Assembly: GCF_025244865.1 (NCBI RefSeq)
Contig: NZ_CP104272.1
Location: 868,001 to 932,000, forward strand
DNA from: Arthrobacter sp. zg-Y1110
GTDB lineage: Bacteria > Actinomycetota > Actinomycetes > Actinomycetales > Micrococcaceae
DNA: 64,000 nt
Direction of reading: 5' to 3'
The notes below the pieces were generated by a model. That model did not search any database, had not been told where the DNA came from, and saw only the letters and a program-made list of their open reading frames with translations. Numbering within the stretch: the stretch's first letter is position 1; each line of letters begins with the position of its first letter. Made by a program: the position numbers and the translations under genes. Positions 1 through 8,870 of this stretch are shown here, piece after piece.

Positions 1-1091
1 CCGTACACCAGCAGCAAGACCGTGGCGGCAGCGGGGACGTCCACCACCAGGGCGACCACCACCAGGATGGCAGCCGAAAGCGGACCGGTGATCGCCAGGA
101 TCCATTTCCGGCCGACCTTTTCCACGAGCAGCGCCGCCACGATGACGCCCAACAGGCCGACGGCGGCCATCCCCGAGGTGGTCAGGAACGCGCGGTGTTC
201 GGCGAACCCGGCATCCACGAGGATTTTCGGCATCCACTGCAGGGCCAGGTAATAGACCAGAAGGATGGTCAGGAACAGGGACCAGGCGGCAATGGTGGTC
301 TTGGCGCTGAACCGCCAGAGATCCGTGAGCTGGGTGCCGACGGTGCGCAGGGACAGCTTCTCGGGGGCCTGCGGTTCGGGCAGGTGCCATTCGGTCTGCG
401 TCCCGCCGGTGCGGCGGACCAGATCATCGATGACCGCGGAAGCTTCCTCCGTGCGGCCCATCCGGACCAGATAAAGCGGAGACTCCGGAACCGAGCGCCG
501 CACCCAGAAGACCAGGAATGCGGGGATCACCATGATCAGCATGGTGTAGCGCCAATCCGCGAAAGTGGCCATGATGGCCGCTGAGGTGACACCGCACAGC
601 GCTGCGCCGACGGGCCACCAGCCGTCCATACCGGTCAGCACCCTTCCCCGCTGTTTCTTCGGAGTGAACTCACCCACCAGGGCATAGTCCACCGGAACGC
701 AGCCGCCCAGCCCGAAACCGGCCATGAAACGGAAGATGCAGAACCAGACAATGTCCGGGGAGAAGGCTCCCAGCACCGTAAAGATCGAGAACACCAGCAG
801 CGTGGCGGAAAATGCCCGCTTCCGGCCGATCGCGTCGGCAATGGAACCCCAGACGAAGGCACCGATCGCCATGCCGAGCAGGTTGGCTGTTCCAATCCAG
901 GCGGCCTGAGCCGGGACCAGGTCCCATTCCTTGGAGAGCAGGGGAATCAGGACGCCGTTCAGCGTTACATCCCAGGCATCGAACATAAAGCCGAGGCCGC
1001 CGATGAGGAAGATTTTGCCCTGAACCTTCCACCGCCAGGGCAGGTTCTGGACCACCTGGTCTCCGGTGGGCAGGGCGTTGGTGACGGACAT
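1..1091 (-). CDS. MFS transporter, sugar/aromatic-acid porter type (partial, C-terminus off the left edge)
   Basis: About 363 codons are visible from an ATG at 1091 down to the window edge. The protein is very hydrophobic with ten or so membrane segments. After the second helix it has the MFS loop signature GSIADAIGRKR, and after the fourth and fifth helices a second one around GEFTPKKQRGR. The start MSVTNALPTG is followed by a charged stretch and the first helix, as in NiaP/MhpT-like proton symporters of small carboxylates or aromatic acids. The substrate cannot be read from the sequence. The missing part is probably the last one or two helices. It is transcribed divergently from the remnant at 1202. 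Confidence 0.8.
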   Translation of the reverse strand, partial: MSVTNALPTGDQVVQNLPWRWKVQGKIFLIGGLGFMFDAWDVTLNGVLIPLLSKEWDLVPAQAAWIGTANLLGMAIGAFVWGSIADAIGRKRAFSATLLVFSIFTVLGAFSPDIVWFCIFRFMAGFGLGGCVPVDYALVGEFTPKKQRGRVLTGMDGWWPVGAALCGVTSAAIMATFADWRYTMLIMVIPAFLVFWVRRSVPESPLYLVRMGRTEEASAVIDDLVRRTGGTQTEWHLPEPQAPEKLSLRTVGTQLTDLWRFSAKTTIAAWSLFLTILLVYYLALQWMPKILVDAGFAEHRAFLTTSGMAAVGLLGVIVAALLVEKVGRKWILAITGPLSAAILVVVALVVDVPAAATVLLLVY

Positions 1092-1201
1092 GTGGTTCGG
1101 GGCCTTTCGGAGGGGAGGTGCGCGGGTTCGGGGAGAACACTACCGCGGCGGAGCCACTACATGTGGATAAAACCGAAGGGACTCGCGCGGGAAGGGAGCA
1201 T

Positions 1202-1564
1202 ATGGCTATGGCTGGATCACAGGCAGCGAGTCCCCGGGGTCTGCCCGGGCCCGTGTTCTCTGTGGCGGAAGCCAGGGAACGCGGGATACCCGTGTCCGAT
1301 TTACGGCGAAAAGAGTACGACGGCGCCGGGCATGGCCTGCGCACTGTCCTCGGGGTCCAGCCATCGCTGTTGGATTCGGTTCGACCGCTTGCGCCGCCAG
1401 CGGGCCGCACAGTAGTCAGCCACACCACGGCTGCGGCCCTCTGGGGAATGTGGCTGCCGAGCCGCTTGGAATCCGGCCCCCTGCACTTGACCCGGCCACT
1501 GGAAAACGGGTCCGAGACGGGTTGTTACACGGAGTCCGGGGACCGAAACGAAGCGAAGGCATAA
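1202..1564 (+). pseudogene. Truncated AbiEi/DUF559-like protein (N-terminal part only)
   Basis: The ATG at 1202 has a good ribosome binding site (GGAAGGGAG at 1190-1198). The roughly 105 first residues have the pattern common in actinobacterial AbiEi/DUF559-like proteins: VFSVAEARERGIPVSDLRR, then a conserved VSHTTAAALWGMWLP stretch. Such proteins usually run to about 300 residues. Here the reading frame loses resemblance after LHLTRPLENGS and stops 15 codons later, just before purH. There is no nuclease-like C-terminal domain. I read it as a decayed gene whose 3' part was lost. It could also be a short live protein. Family recognition is from memory of the pattern. Confidence 0.45.
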
Positions 1565-1621
1565 ACTTCTCGTGGGCCGCACGGCCTGCGCACCGATCAT
1601 CGAACACTTGGAGTGTCAGTT

Positions 1622-3235
1622 GTGAGCAATCCCGTCCTTGACCGTGTTCCCATCCGCCGGGCCCTGATCTCGGTGTACAACAAGACGGGCCTGACGGAAC
1701 TCGCGCAGGGCCTTGCGGCAGCCGGCGTCAGCATCGTCTCCACCGGTTCCACCGCAAAGCAGATTGCCGCAGCGGGCGTAGAGGTCACTGAGGTCGCGGA
1801 AGTCACCGGCTTCAAGGAATGCCTGGACGGACGCGTCAAGACGCTTCACCCGCGGGTCCATGCCGGAATCCTCGCCGACCGCCGCCGCGAGGACCACATT
1901 GCCCAGCTGGAGGAAATGGAGATTGAACCCTTCGACCTCGTGGTGGTGAACCTCTACCCGTTCGTGGAGACCGTCCGCTCCGGCGCCGGCCAGGACGAAG
2001 TGGTGGAACAGATCGACATCGGCGGCCCCTCCATGGTCCGCGCCGCGGCGAAAAACCACCCCTCGGTGGCTGTGGTGGTGGACCCCAACAAGTACTCCGA
2101 CGTTGTCACCGCGGCAGCCGAAGGCGGATTCGCCTTGGCGGAACGACGCCGGCTGGCCGCCGAAGCTTTCGCGCACACCGCTGCCTATGACACCGCCGTT
2201 GCCACCTGGACGGCAGAGCAGTTCGGCGACGGCACCGAAGACGGCACCAAATGGCCGGCCTACACCGGGCTTTCCCTGGAACGGGCCGAAGTGCTGCGTT
2301 ACGGGGAAAACCCGCACCAGGACGCCGCGCTTTACGTGGACAAGGGTGCCGAACCCGGCGTCGCCCAGGCCGACCAGCTGCACGGCAAGGCCATGTCCTA
2401 CAACAACTACGTGGACGCCGACGCCGCCCTGCGCGCAGCCTTCGACTTCACGGAACCGGCCGTCGCCGTCGTCAAGCATGCCAACCCGTGCGGCATTGCC
2501 GTGGCCTCGCCCGGCGCCGCGGACCCTATCGCGGAAGCGCACGCCAAGGCCCATGCCTGCGATCCCGTCTCGGCCTTCGGCGGAGTCATTGCCGCCAACC
2601 GCACGGTCACGGCCGGCATGGCCCGGTCCGTGAAGGAGATTTTCACGGAGGTGGTGATCGCCCCTGACTTCGAGCCGGAAGCCGTGGAGATCCTCTCGGC
2701 GAAAAAGAACATCCGCCTCCTGACGCTGCCGGACGGCTACGGGCGCAACAACACCGAATTCCGGCAGGTATCCGGGGGCGTCCTGGTGCAGAAGGCGGAC
2801 CGGCTGCAGGCCGAGGGTGATGACCCCGCAAACTGGACGCTTGCAGCTGGCGAGGCCGCTGACGAATCGACGCTGGCCGATCTGGCCTTCGCATGGTCCG
2901 CCGTGCGTGCAGCCAAGTCCAATGCCATCCTCCTGGCGAAGGACGGCGCTTCGGTGGGTGTGGGCATGGGGCAGGTCAACCGGGTCGATTCCTGCCGGCT
3001 CGCCGTCGAACGTGCCAATACGCTCGGCGGTCCCGGTGAGGAACGGGCCCTCGGCTCGGTAGCCGCGTCGGACGCGTTCTTCCCCTTTGCGGACGGCCTG
3101 CAGATCCTGGCCGACGCCGGTGTCCGCGCGGTGGTGCAGCCGGGCGGATCGGTCCGGGACAACGAAGTGATTGAAGCGGCGGCGACGGCCGGCATCACCA
3201 TGTACTTCACGGGTGCGCGGCACTTCTTCCACTGA
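1622..3235 (+). CDS. purH: Bifunctional AICAR transformylase / IMP cyclohydrolase
   Basis: The enzyme carries out the last two steps of de novo IMP synthesis: formylation of AICAR (ZMP) with 10-formyl-THF, then ring closure. The 537-residue length is typical. The N-terminal MGS-like cyclohydrolase domain shows [12 protein letters not shown] and [13 protein letters not shown]. The transformylase part shows RYGENPHQ, the catalytic [19 protein letters not shown] and the C-terminal GARHFFH. I chose GTG 1622 because TTGGAG at 1608-1613 lies about 8 bases upstream; an in-frame GTG at 1613 overlaps that site. purN, often its neighbour, is not adjacent. A strong hairpin terminator follows. Confidence 0.97.
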   Translation: MSNPVLDRVPIRRALISVYNKTGLTELAQGLAAAGVSIVSTGSTAKQIAAAGVEVTEVAEVTGFKECLDGRVKTLHPRVHAGILADRRREDHIAQLEEMEIEPFDLVVVNLYPFVETVRSGAGQDEVVEQIDIGGPSMVRAAAKNHPSVAVVVDPNKYSDVVTAAAEGGFALAERRRLAAEAFAHTAAYDTAVATWTAEQFGDGTEDGTKWPAYTGLSLERAEVLRYGENPHQDAALYVDKGAEPGVAQADQLHGKAMSYNNYVDADAALRAAFDFTEPAVAVVKHANPCGIAVASPGAADPIAEAHAKAHACDPVSAFGGVIAANRTVTAGMARSVKEIFTEVVIAPDFEPEAVEILSAKKNIRLLTLPDGYGRNNTEFRQVSGGVLVQKADRLQAEGDDPANWTLAAGEAADESTLADLAFAWSAVRAAKSNAILLAKDGASVGVGMGQVNRVDSCRLAVERANTLGGPGEERALGSVAASDAFFPFADGLQILADAGVRAVVQPGGSVRDNEVIEAAATAGITMYFTGARHFFH

Positions 3236-3250
3236 AGTCCGCCTGGAACG

Positions 3251-3285
3251 GCAAGGCGGTGCAGGTAATGCGCCGCCTTGCTGTT
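3251..3285 (+). terminator. Rho-independent terminator of purH
   Basis: Perfect 9-bp stem GCAAGGCGG (3251-3259) with CCGCCTTGC (3273-3281), 13-base loop, followed by TGTTT. Confidence 0.7.
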
Positions 3286-3398
3286 TAGGGCGCGGATAGT
3301 GGGCTGTGGCATAGTTGAACTCAAATAAAAGCCAAAAAGACGGGTTCCGTCATGCCACAAGACATGCTCCGGTGCCCACCAACACACAAGGAGATCGT

Positions 3399-4634
3399 GT
3401 GGCTGAGAAAATTAAGGTTGTGGGCTCTGTAGTAGAGCTCGACGGCGACGAGATGACCCGCATCATCTGGCAGTTCATCAAGGATCGCCTGATCAACCCG
3501 TACCTCGACGTAGACCTGAAGTACTACGACCTCTCCATCCAGAACCGCGACGCGACTGATGACCAGGTGACGATCGACGCTGCCAACGCGATCAAGGAAC
3601 ACGGCGTAGGCGTCAAGTGCGCCACGATCACCCCCGACGAAGCACGCGTCGAGGAATTCGGCCTGAAGAAGATGTGGGTCTCCCCGAACGGGACCATCCG
3701 CAACATCCTGGGCGGCGTGGTCTTCCGCGAACCGATCATCATCTCCAACATCCCGCGCCTGGTCCCGGGCTGGAACAAGCCGATCATCATCGGCCGCCAC
3801 GCGCACGGCGACCAGTACAAGGCCACGAACTTCAAGGTTCCCGGTGCCGGTACCCTGACGCTGACCTACACGCCCGCCGACGGCAGCGAAGAAATCAAGC
3901 AGCAGGTTGTTACGTACAACGAAGATGGCGGCGTCGCCATGGGTATGTACAACTTCAACGATTCCATCAAGGACTTCGCACGCGCTTCCTTCGCCTACGG
4001 CCTGCAGCGTAACTACCCGGTGTACCTCTCCACCAAGAACACGATCCTGAAGGCCTATGACGGCCAGTTCAAGGACCTGTTCCAGGAAGTCTTCGACGCC
4101 GAGTTCAAGGACCAGTTCGAAGCAGCCGGCCTCACTTACGAGCACCGCCTGATCGATGACATGGTTGCCTCCGCGATGAAGTGGGAAGGCGGCTACGTCT
4201 GGGCCTGCAAGAACTACGACGGCGACGTCCAGTCCGACACAGTGGCACAGGGCTTCGGCTCGCTGGGCCTCATGACCTCCGTGCTGATGACCCCGGACGG
4301 CCAGACCGTCGAGGCCGAAGCTGCACACGGTACGGTTACCCGCCACTACCGCCAGCACCAGCAGGGCAAGCCCACCTCCACGAACCCGATCGCCTCGATC
4401 TTCGCGTGGACCCGTGGCCTGATGCACCGCGGCAAGCTGGACAACACCCCCGAGGTCATCAACTTCGCCGAGACCCTTGAAGACGTTGTCATCAAGACGG
4501 TCGAATCCGGCAAGATGACCAAGGATCTGGCACTGCTGGTCGGCCCGGACCAGGCCTACCTGACCACGGAAGAGTTCCTCGCCGCTCTGGACGAGAACCT
4601 CAAGGCCCGCCTGGGCGCCGAGGTTGCAGCCTAA
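3399..4634 (+). CDS. icd: NADP-dependent isocitrate dehydrogenase, homodimeric eukaryotic type
   Basis: Oxidises isocitrate to 2-oxoglutarate in the TCA cycle with NADP+. The 411-residue protein belongs to the subfamily shared with eukaryotic cytosolic IDH, not the monomeric or E. coli type. It shows [14 protein letters not shown] (isocitrate binding), [16 protein letters not shown] and the cofactor segment [17 protein letters not shown] 3399 is chosen because AAGGAG at 3388-3393 sits 5 bases upstream; an upstream ATG at 3315 would add 28 low-quality residues. It stands alone between two terminators. Confidence 0.95.
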   Translation: MAEKIKVVGSVVELDGDEMTRIIWQFIKDRLINPYLDVDLKYYDLSIQNRDATDDQVTIDAANAIKEHGVGVKCATITPDEARVEEFGLKKMWVSPNGTIRNILGGVVFREPIIISNIPRLVPGWNKPIIIGRHAHGDQYKATNFKVPGAGTLTLTYTPADGSEEIKQQVVTYNEDGGVAMGMYNFNDSIKDFARASFAYGLQRNYPVYLSTKNTILKAYDGQFKDLFQEVFDAEFKDQFEAAGLTYEHRLIDDMVASAMKWEGGYVWACKNYDGDVQSDTVAQGFGSLGLMTSVLMTPDGQTVEAEAAHGTVTRHYRQHQQGKPTSTNPIASIFAWTRGLMHRGKLDNTPEVINFAETLEDVVIKTVESGKMTKDLALLVGPDQAYLTTEEFLAALDENLKARLGAEVAA

Positions 4635-4648
4635 GCATTACTGCACCA

Positions 4649-4700
4649 ACGACGACGGCGCGCTGCCCCTTTATGGGGGCGGCGCGCCGTCGTCGTTTCC
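4649..4700 (+). terminator. Terminator of icd
   Basis: A 15-bp perfect stem, ACGACGACGGCGCGC (4649-4663) with GCGCGCCGTCGTCGT (4682-4696). The inner part pairs further as CCCC/GGGG. A short T-rich end follows. Confidence 0.8.
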
Positions 4701-4704
4701 CTCC

Positions 4705-4726
4705 TTGTTAAGCACGCGCGTAACAA
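4705..4726. promoter_or_regulatory. Dyad upstream of the BASS transporter, possible operator
   Basis: TTGTTA (4705-4710) and TAACAA (4721-4726) form a perfect 6-10-6 inverted repeat in the gap before the transporter start. The spacing of the arms fits a dimeric repressor site. No regulator gene is adjacent. Confidence 0.3.
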
Positions 4727-4762
4727 CTAGCGCAGCCGCACGGGCGGTGCCACCATGTGGGG

Positions 4763-5725
4763 ATGCCGAACTCCACCACTGCGCAGCCCGCCGCGAAGAG
4801 CGCCGAAGAGCGAAGCGCCCGCATTGCGGTAACCGTGTTCCCGCTGCTGATTGTTGCCGGGGGAGCGGTGGCCCTGTTCTTCCCGCAGACGTTCACCGGC
4901 CTGTCCGGCTACATCAACCCCGGGCTGATGCTCATTATGTTCGGGATGGGCCTGACCCTGACCCTGCCGGATTTCGCGCTGGTTCTCCGGCAGCCGCTGC
5001 CCGTCCTGCTCGGAGTGGTGGCGCAGTACCTGATTATGCCGCTGCTTGGTTTCGGTATCGCCTGGGCCCTGCAGCTCAGCCCCGAACTCGCGGCCGGCGT
5101 GATCCTGGTGGGCTGTGCACCCGGCGGCACGGCGTCGAACGTGGTGACGTACCTGGCCCGCGGCAATGTAGCCCTTTCCGTCGCCATGACGTCGGTTTCC
5201 ACACTCCTTGCGCCGCTGCTGACCCCGCTCCTCGCGCTCTGGCTCGCCGGCCGGTACATGGCAGTGGACGCCGGGTCGATGGCATGGTCCATTGTCCAGA
5301 TTGTGTTGATCCCGGTGGTGCTGGGCCTGGCGATCCGGTATCTGGCACCCCGGGCGGTGGACCGGGTCCTGCCCGTCCTGCCCTGGATATCGGTGCTGGC
5401 CATTACCTTCGTGGTTATTGCCGTGGTGTCCGGCAGCGCCGAAGCCATCTTTACCGCGGGCTGGCTGATCCTGCTGGCGGTGGTGCTGCACAACGGCCTG
5501 GGACTTGGGCTGGGTTACGGCGCAGCGAAACTGTTCCGGCAGCCGATTCCCTCGCGCCGGACCATGGCCATTGAAGTGGGTATGCAGAACTCCGGACTCG
5601 CGGCGGGACTTGCGAGGCAGTACTTCGCCCCCGAAGCCGCCCTGCCTGCAGCGGTCTTCTCGGTCTGGCACAACGTCAGCGGTGCCGTGATGGCAGCCAT
5701 CTGGCAGCGGCGCCCCACCAGCTGA
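4763..5725 (+). CDS. Bile acid:sodium symporter (BASS) family transporter
   Basis: A 320-residue integral membrane protein with about nine or ten helices. Family hallmarks are the MFGMGLTLTLPDF stretch, the GCAPGGTASNVVTYLARGN motif (sodium-site crossover region) and EVGMQNSGLAAGLA near the end. Bacterial BASS proteins use the sodium gradient to move organic anions such as pantothenate, pyruvate or keto acids; the substrate here is unknown. I use ATG 4763; a GTG at 4757 is also in frame and neither has a clear ribosome binding site. Confidence 0.85.
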   Translation: MPNSTTAQPAAKSAEERSARIAVTVFPLLIVAGGAVALFFPQTFTGLSGYINPGLMLIMFGMGLTLTLPDFALVLRQPLPVLLGVVAQYLIMPLLGFGIAWALQLSPELAAGVILVGCAPGGTASNVVTYLARGNVALSVAMTSVSTLLAPLLTPLLALWLAGRYMAVDAGSMAWSIVQIVLIPVVLGLAIRYLAPRAVDRVLPVLPWISVLAITFVVIAVVSGSAEAIFTAGWLILLAVVLHNGLGLGLGYGAAKLFRQPIPSRRTMAIEVGMQNSGLAAGLARQYFAPEAALPAAVFSVWHNVSGAVMAAIWQRRPTS

Positions 5726-5773
5726 CTGTCTGGCCTGTTAGGCCCACCGCAGCTGACCGAACGCCCGTGGCGC

Positions 5774-5810
5774 GGCGCAGGCCCCGGACCTGCTGTCCGG
5801 GGCCTGCGCC
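5774..5810. terminator. Bidirectional terminator between BASS transporter and hsp20
   Basis: Perfect 16-bp stem, GGCGCAGGCCCCGGAC (5774-5789) with GTCCGGGGCCTGCGCC (5795-5810), and a 5-base loop. It lies between two convergent genes, with no strong T tract on either side. Confidence 0.65.
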
Positions 5811-5832
5811 GGTTGTGCCGGCCGTTCTGCGG

Positions 5833-6426
5833 CTAGATGCCCGCGCCCCGATCGCCGGACGACGACTGCCCGCCCGAACCGGATGATCCGGAACCGGATG
5901 ACCCCGAACCGCCGCTGCTCTGGCCGAACGAGCCCGGTGAGCCGGAACCGCCGGAACCCGAGCCGCCGCTGGACGAGACCGAAGCAGGCTCCGATGAAGA
6001 CTGCCCGGAAATGGTGTGGCCGTCCTTGTAGGTGGCCGCCACCTCGATCTTGCGCGGCTTCGACCGTTCGCTCACCGGAATGAAGACGCTCAGCACCCCG
6101 TTCTCGTACTTCGCGGAGATCGAGTCAATATCAATGCCCTGCCCAAGATTCAGCTGGCGCAGGAAGGTCCCGCTTTCCCGTTCGCGGGTCAGCCAGGTAA
6201 CCCCCTCGGTGGTGTGGATGGTCCGCTCGGCCCTGATGGTCAGCAACTGGCCGTCAACGTCCACGTCCACTGAGCCGGGGTCGATCCCCGGCAGGTCCGC
6301 GTTGAGGATGTAGTGGTCGCCCTCGCGGTAGAGATCGATCGGCATCAGCCGCAACCGCTGCCGGGGATCGAGAAGGGCGCCTGCCATCCGGTCAAGCTCA
6401 CGGAAAGGATCAAACTTCATCGCCAT
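5833..6426 (-). CDS. Hsp20/alpha-crystallin family small heat-shock protein with Gly/Ser-rich tail
   Basis: ATP-independent holdase that binds unfolding proteins. The alpha-crystallin domain spans roughly residues 28-131 of 197, with DLYREGDHYILNADLPGI at the start and the signature AKYENGVLSVFIPV near the end. ATG 6426 is chosen because AGGAG lies 9 bases upstream; ATG 6432 is only 3 bases from it. From about residue 141 the protein is a low-complexity Gly/Ser-rich tail with a few Pro, Gln and Asp residues, in place of the short IXI-type extension. Two heat-shock operators, a HAIR-type and a CIRCE element, lie upstream, so both HspR and HrcA control are expected. Confidence 0.92.
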   Translation of the reverse strand: MAMKFDPFRELDRMAGALLDPRQRLRLMPIDLYREGDHYILNADLPGIDPGSVDVDVDGQLLTIRAERTIHTTEGVTWLTRERESGTFLRQLNLGQGIDIDSISAKYENGVLSVFIPVSERSKPRKIEVAATYKDGHTISGQSSSEPASVSSSGGSGSGGSGSPGSFGQSSGGSGSSGSGSSGSGGQSSSGDRGAGI

Positions 6427-6504
6427 TGTCATCAACTCCTGTTGCGCCGGTACCCGCCGGGCACCGGCGGTTGGAATGCCGTTGTTGGAAAAGGGTCGAT
6501 AAAG

Positions 6505-6525
6505 GTTGAGTCGTCCTGACTCAAC
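6505..6525. promoter_or_regulatory. HAIR-type operator (HspR site)
   Basis: GTTGAGT-N7-ACTCAAC, a perfect 7-7-7 inverted repeat. The HspR-associated inverted repeat consensus is CTTGAGT-N7-ACTCAAG, so only the outermost pair differs. It lies about 80 bases upstream of the hsp20 start. Confidence 0.75.
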
Positions 6526-6538
6526 GATGGAATTTACG

Positions 6539-6565
6539 CTAGCACTCGACACTTTTGAGTGCTAG
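6539..6565. promoter_or_regulatory. CIRCE element (HrcA site)
   Basis: CTAGCACTC-N9-GAGTGCTAG, a perfect 9-9-9 inverted repeat. The CIRCE consensus is TTAGCACTC-N9-GAGTGCTAA, so only the outermost pair differs. It lies 13 bases beyond the HAIR-type site, upstream of hsp20. Confidence 0.88.
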
Positions 6566-6631
6566 GTTCGCGGCCGATTTTGCCGGCAGGCGCCCGGTTA
6601 TCGCACAGTCAGCCGAGCGGCCAGGGCTCAG

Positions 6632-8101
6632 TCAGCCGAGTGGCCAGGAATGGACGGCCGCATTGGTGTGCATGTTCTCCCAGTAGAGCCGGGAGAGCTC
6701 AGCCAGGGCCGCCGGCCGCGGCATCCCGGCGTCCTCGAGGCGGCGCAGCGTGGCGATCTGCCAAGCCGCACCGTTCTGCTCCGTGCGGGCACGTTCGGCC
6801 ACCACGGTCAGGTATCGGTCGATCAGGGAAGAATCCACTTTCAGTTCCCTCAGGCCCTCGGCGGCCTGCGGAATCAGGTGGCGCACAATCAGTTCGGCCA
6901 CCGGAATCTCGCCGATGCCCGGCCAGTAGACGGCTGCCTCCAGTCCGTGCCGGGCGCAGGCCAGGAAGTTGTCCGACGCCGTCTTGAAGGCAATGCGGCT
7001 CCACAGCGGCCGGTCAGCTGTGCGGATGTACTCCACGAGCCCATAGTAGAACGCGGCGTTGGCGACCACGTCCAGGACGGACGGGCCGGCCGGCAGCACG
7101 CGGTTCTCCAGGCGCAGGTTGGGTGTGCCGCTGCCGGGGTCGTAGATCGGCCGGTTCCAGCGGTAGACCGTGCCGTTGTGCAGACGCAGTTCCGGCAGCA
7201 GCGGGGCACCGAAAGGGGTGGCTTCGGTTCCGTTGCCGGACAACTCCGGAAGCAGGGCCGGGAAGTAGCGGACATTCTCTTCGAAGAGATCGAAGATCGA
7301 GGTAATCCACCTTTCCCCGAACCAGACACGGGGGCGTACGCCTTGGTTGCGCATTTCCGGCGGCCGGGTGTCTATGGCCTGTTTGAAGAGTTCAATCCGG
7401 GTCTCGTGCCACAGCACGTGTTCCATGAAGATGGGCGAATTGGCGGCAAGGGCAACCTGCGGGCCGGCGATCATCTGCGCCGCGTTCCAGGCGGGGGCAA
7501 ACTGTTCGGGTGAGACTTCCAGATGCAGCTGGACCGAAGTGCACGCAGCCTCCGGCGCGATGTTCTGTGCGTAGAAGGACAACGGCTCCGGGCCTGACAG
7601 ATCGAGGAGGACGTCTTCTCCCCGGGCCTGGAGGACTGACGTGTTCAGGGCGGCATAACGCTGCCCGCTGCTGAGCCAGTCCCATCCGTCCATGAAGCGG
7701 GGGGTCAGGGTGGGGAGGATGCCCACCATCATGATGTCTGCCGCTTCCTGGGCGGCCCGCTCATCGGCACGGTTGAGCTGTGCCCGGAGGCTGTCCTCGA
7801 GCTCCTTCAACCCGAACTGTGCCACCGACATTGCGGGGTGGTTCATCTCGATGTTGAAGGCGCCGATTTCGGTCTGGAAGGCCGGATCGGCGATTCGCTC
7901 AAGGACAGCCGTGTTGCGGAGGGCTGGGGAGAAATCGCGGTTGGTCAGGTTCAGCTCCAGTTCCAGGCCAATGCTGGCCGTGTCCGCAAACTGCGCGGTG
8001 GAAAGGAAGTGAGCGAAGTGGTCCAGGTTTTCCAGCAAACGCTGCCGGTAAGCCGTGCGCTGCGCCCGGCTGAAGGTCCTGCTCGTAACTTCTGCGCCCA
8101 T
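6632..8101 (-). CDS. Glutamate-cysteine ligase family (GCS2-like) protein
   Basis: A 489-residue cytosolic protein of the carboxylate-amine ligase group that joins glutamate to an amine or cysteine using ATP. The ATP/glutamate-binding start GLELELNLTN is followed by IGAFNIEMNHPAM, a conserved SVQLHLEVSPEQFAPAWNAAQ region and RVWFGERW. Actinobacteria of this group make mycothiol rather than glutathione, so the substrate may be another amine; ergothioneine or a carboxylate-amine ligase role is possible. The reading frame is intact. It ends 6 bases before a near copy of its own last codons (see findings). The membrane protein gene at 8108 lies directly upstream, 6 bases away, on the same strand. 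Confidence 0.75.
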   Translation of the reverse strand: MGAEVTSRTFSRAQRTAYRQRLLENLDHFAHFLSTAQFADTASIGLELELNLTNRDFSPALRNTAVLERIADPAFQTEIGAFNIEMNHPAMSVAQFGLKELEDSLRAQLNRADERAAQEAADIMMVGILPTLTPRFMDGWDWLSSGQRYAALNTSVLQARGEDVLLDLSGPEPLSFYAQNIAPEAACTSVQLHLEVSPEQFAPAWNAAQMIAGPQVALAANSPIFMEHVLWHETRIELFKQAIDTRPPEMRNQGVRPRVWFGERWITSIFDLFEENVRYFPALLPELSGNGTEATPFGAPLLPELRLHNGTVYRWNRPIYDPGSGTPNLRLENRVLPAGPSVLDVVANAAFYYGLVEYIRTADRPLWSRIAFKTASDNFLACARHGLEAAVYWPGIGEIPVAELIVRHLIPQAAEGLRELKVDSSLIDRYLTVVAERARTEQNGAAWQIATLRRLEDAGMPRPAALAELSRLYWENMHTNAAVHSWPLG

Positions 8102-8107
8102 TGCCCG

Positions 8108-8647
8108 TTACTTCTTTTTCAGGCCCTTGAGGACATTGGCCGGCCGTTGCATTTCTCCGTGCTGGGCGCCCATCACAATCACCGCCCCCGAAAGCACGGG
8201 GATGCTCCATTGCAGGACCTTCAGCTGGCGCTGGGCCGACTTCAGTTCTTTGGATGCGCCCTCGCGGGGTTCCGTAGCCCCTTGGCTGCCCTGCTCCGAG
8301 AGCTTTCCTACCTTGCCGCCCAAGATGCCTGAATAGAGGGTGACTACCGCAGCGAGGGCCGTTACGGCAGCCTTGTAGGCGGTGAGGGAGCCAACCCCCT
8401 CCTGCTTGGAGACCCGGGTTTTGTTGTCGCCGATGAGTGCGAGTCCGGCCAGGAAGTGCAATCCGATTGCTCCGGCCTGCACGGGGGCCCACTTCTTCCA
8501 GCCAAGGGCGGACAGCCGGGTTCTTTCAGTGGGATCCTTGGCCTCCGCAGTTGCTCCGTTAAGTCCGACGGCGCCCATCAGGGAACCGCCGAACCAAGCC
8601 GCCGCTGTGAGGTCATGGACAGATCGTGCTACTAGGTTTGCAGCCAA
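8108..8647 (-). CDS. Small membrane protein, uncharacterised
   Basis: A 179-residue protein with three or four hydrophobic segments (around LTAAAWFGGSLMGAVGL, AGAIGLHFLAGLALIG, AVTALAAVVTLYSGIL and VLQWSIPVLSGAVIV) and a basic C-terminus. I chose TTG 8647 because AGGAG is about 7 bases upstream on the minus strand. An ATG at 8767 would add 40 arginine- and proline-rich residues unlike the rest. I do not recognise a named domain. It is followed 6 bases later by the ligase gene, so the two are probably cotranscribed. Confidence 0.65.
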   Translation of the reverse strand: MAANLVARSVHDLTAAAWFGGSLMGAVGLNGATAEAKDPTERTRLSALGWKKWAPVQAGAIGLHFLAGLALIGDNKTRVSKQEGVGSLTAYKAAVTALAAVVTLYSGILGGKVGKLSEQGSQGATEPREGASKELKSAQRQLKVLQWSIPVLSGAVIVMGAQHGEMQRPANVLKGLKKK

Positions 8648-8870
8648 TGTGATGCTCCTGTGCGTTGGGGACTGCCCTGCCGGATTATTCGGCAGGGAAC
8701 GGGGTCCGCGGGCTCTTCTGATCGGTGCAAAAAGAAAACCACGCACAGAATCCAATAGCAAGGGCACTTACAATCCTAACACGCTACACATTCGTAACTA
8801 AGTGTGCTTATTATCTTGGTACGGACCATCCGATCTTGATCAGCAGTTGCTATGACGAAAGAGAGCGATG

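Noticed and set aside
1520..1612. A possible second ZTP riboswitch before purH (GGTTGTTAC, GAAGCG and GGCCTGCGC resemble conserved parts).
   Set aside because: The invariant GACUGGCG block and the CCUGGGC strand do not match, and no convincing P2 stem is present. A covariance search would decide; purH remains a reasonable target.
1616..3232. A 538-codon open frame antisense to purH.
   Set aside because: High-GC codon bias leaves the antisense frame without stops. The translation has no recognisable domain and purH is certain. The same reasoning applies to the antisense frames over icd, folD, eno, ndh and the permease genes.
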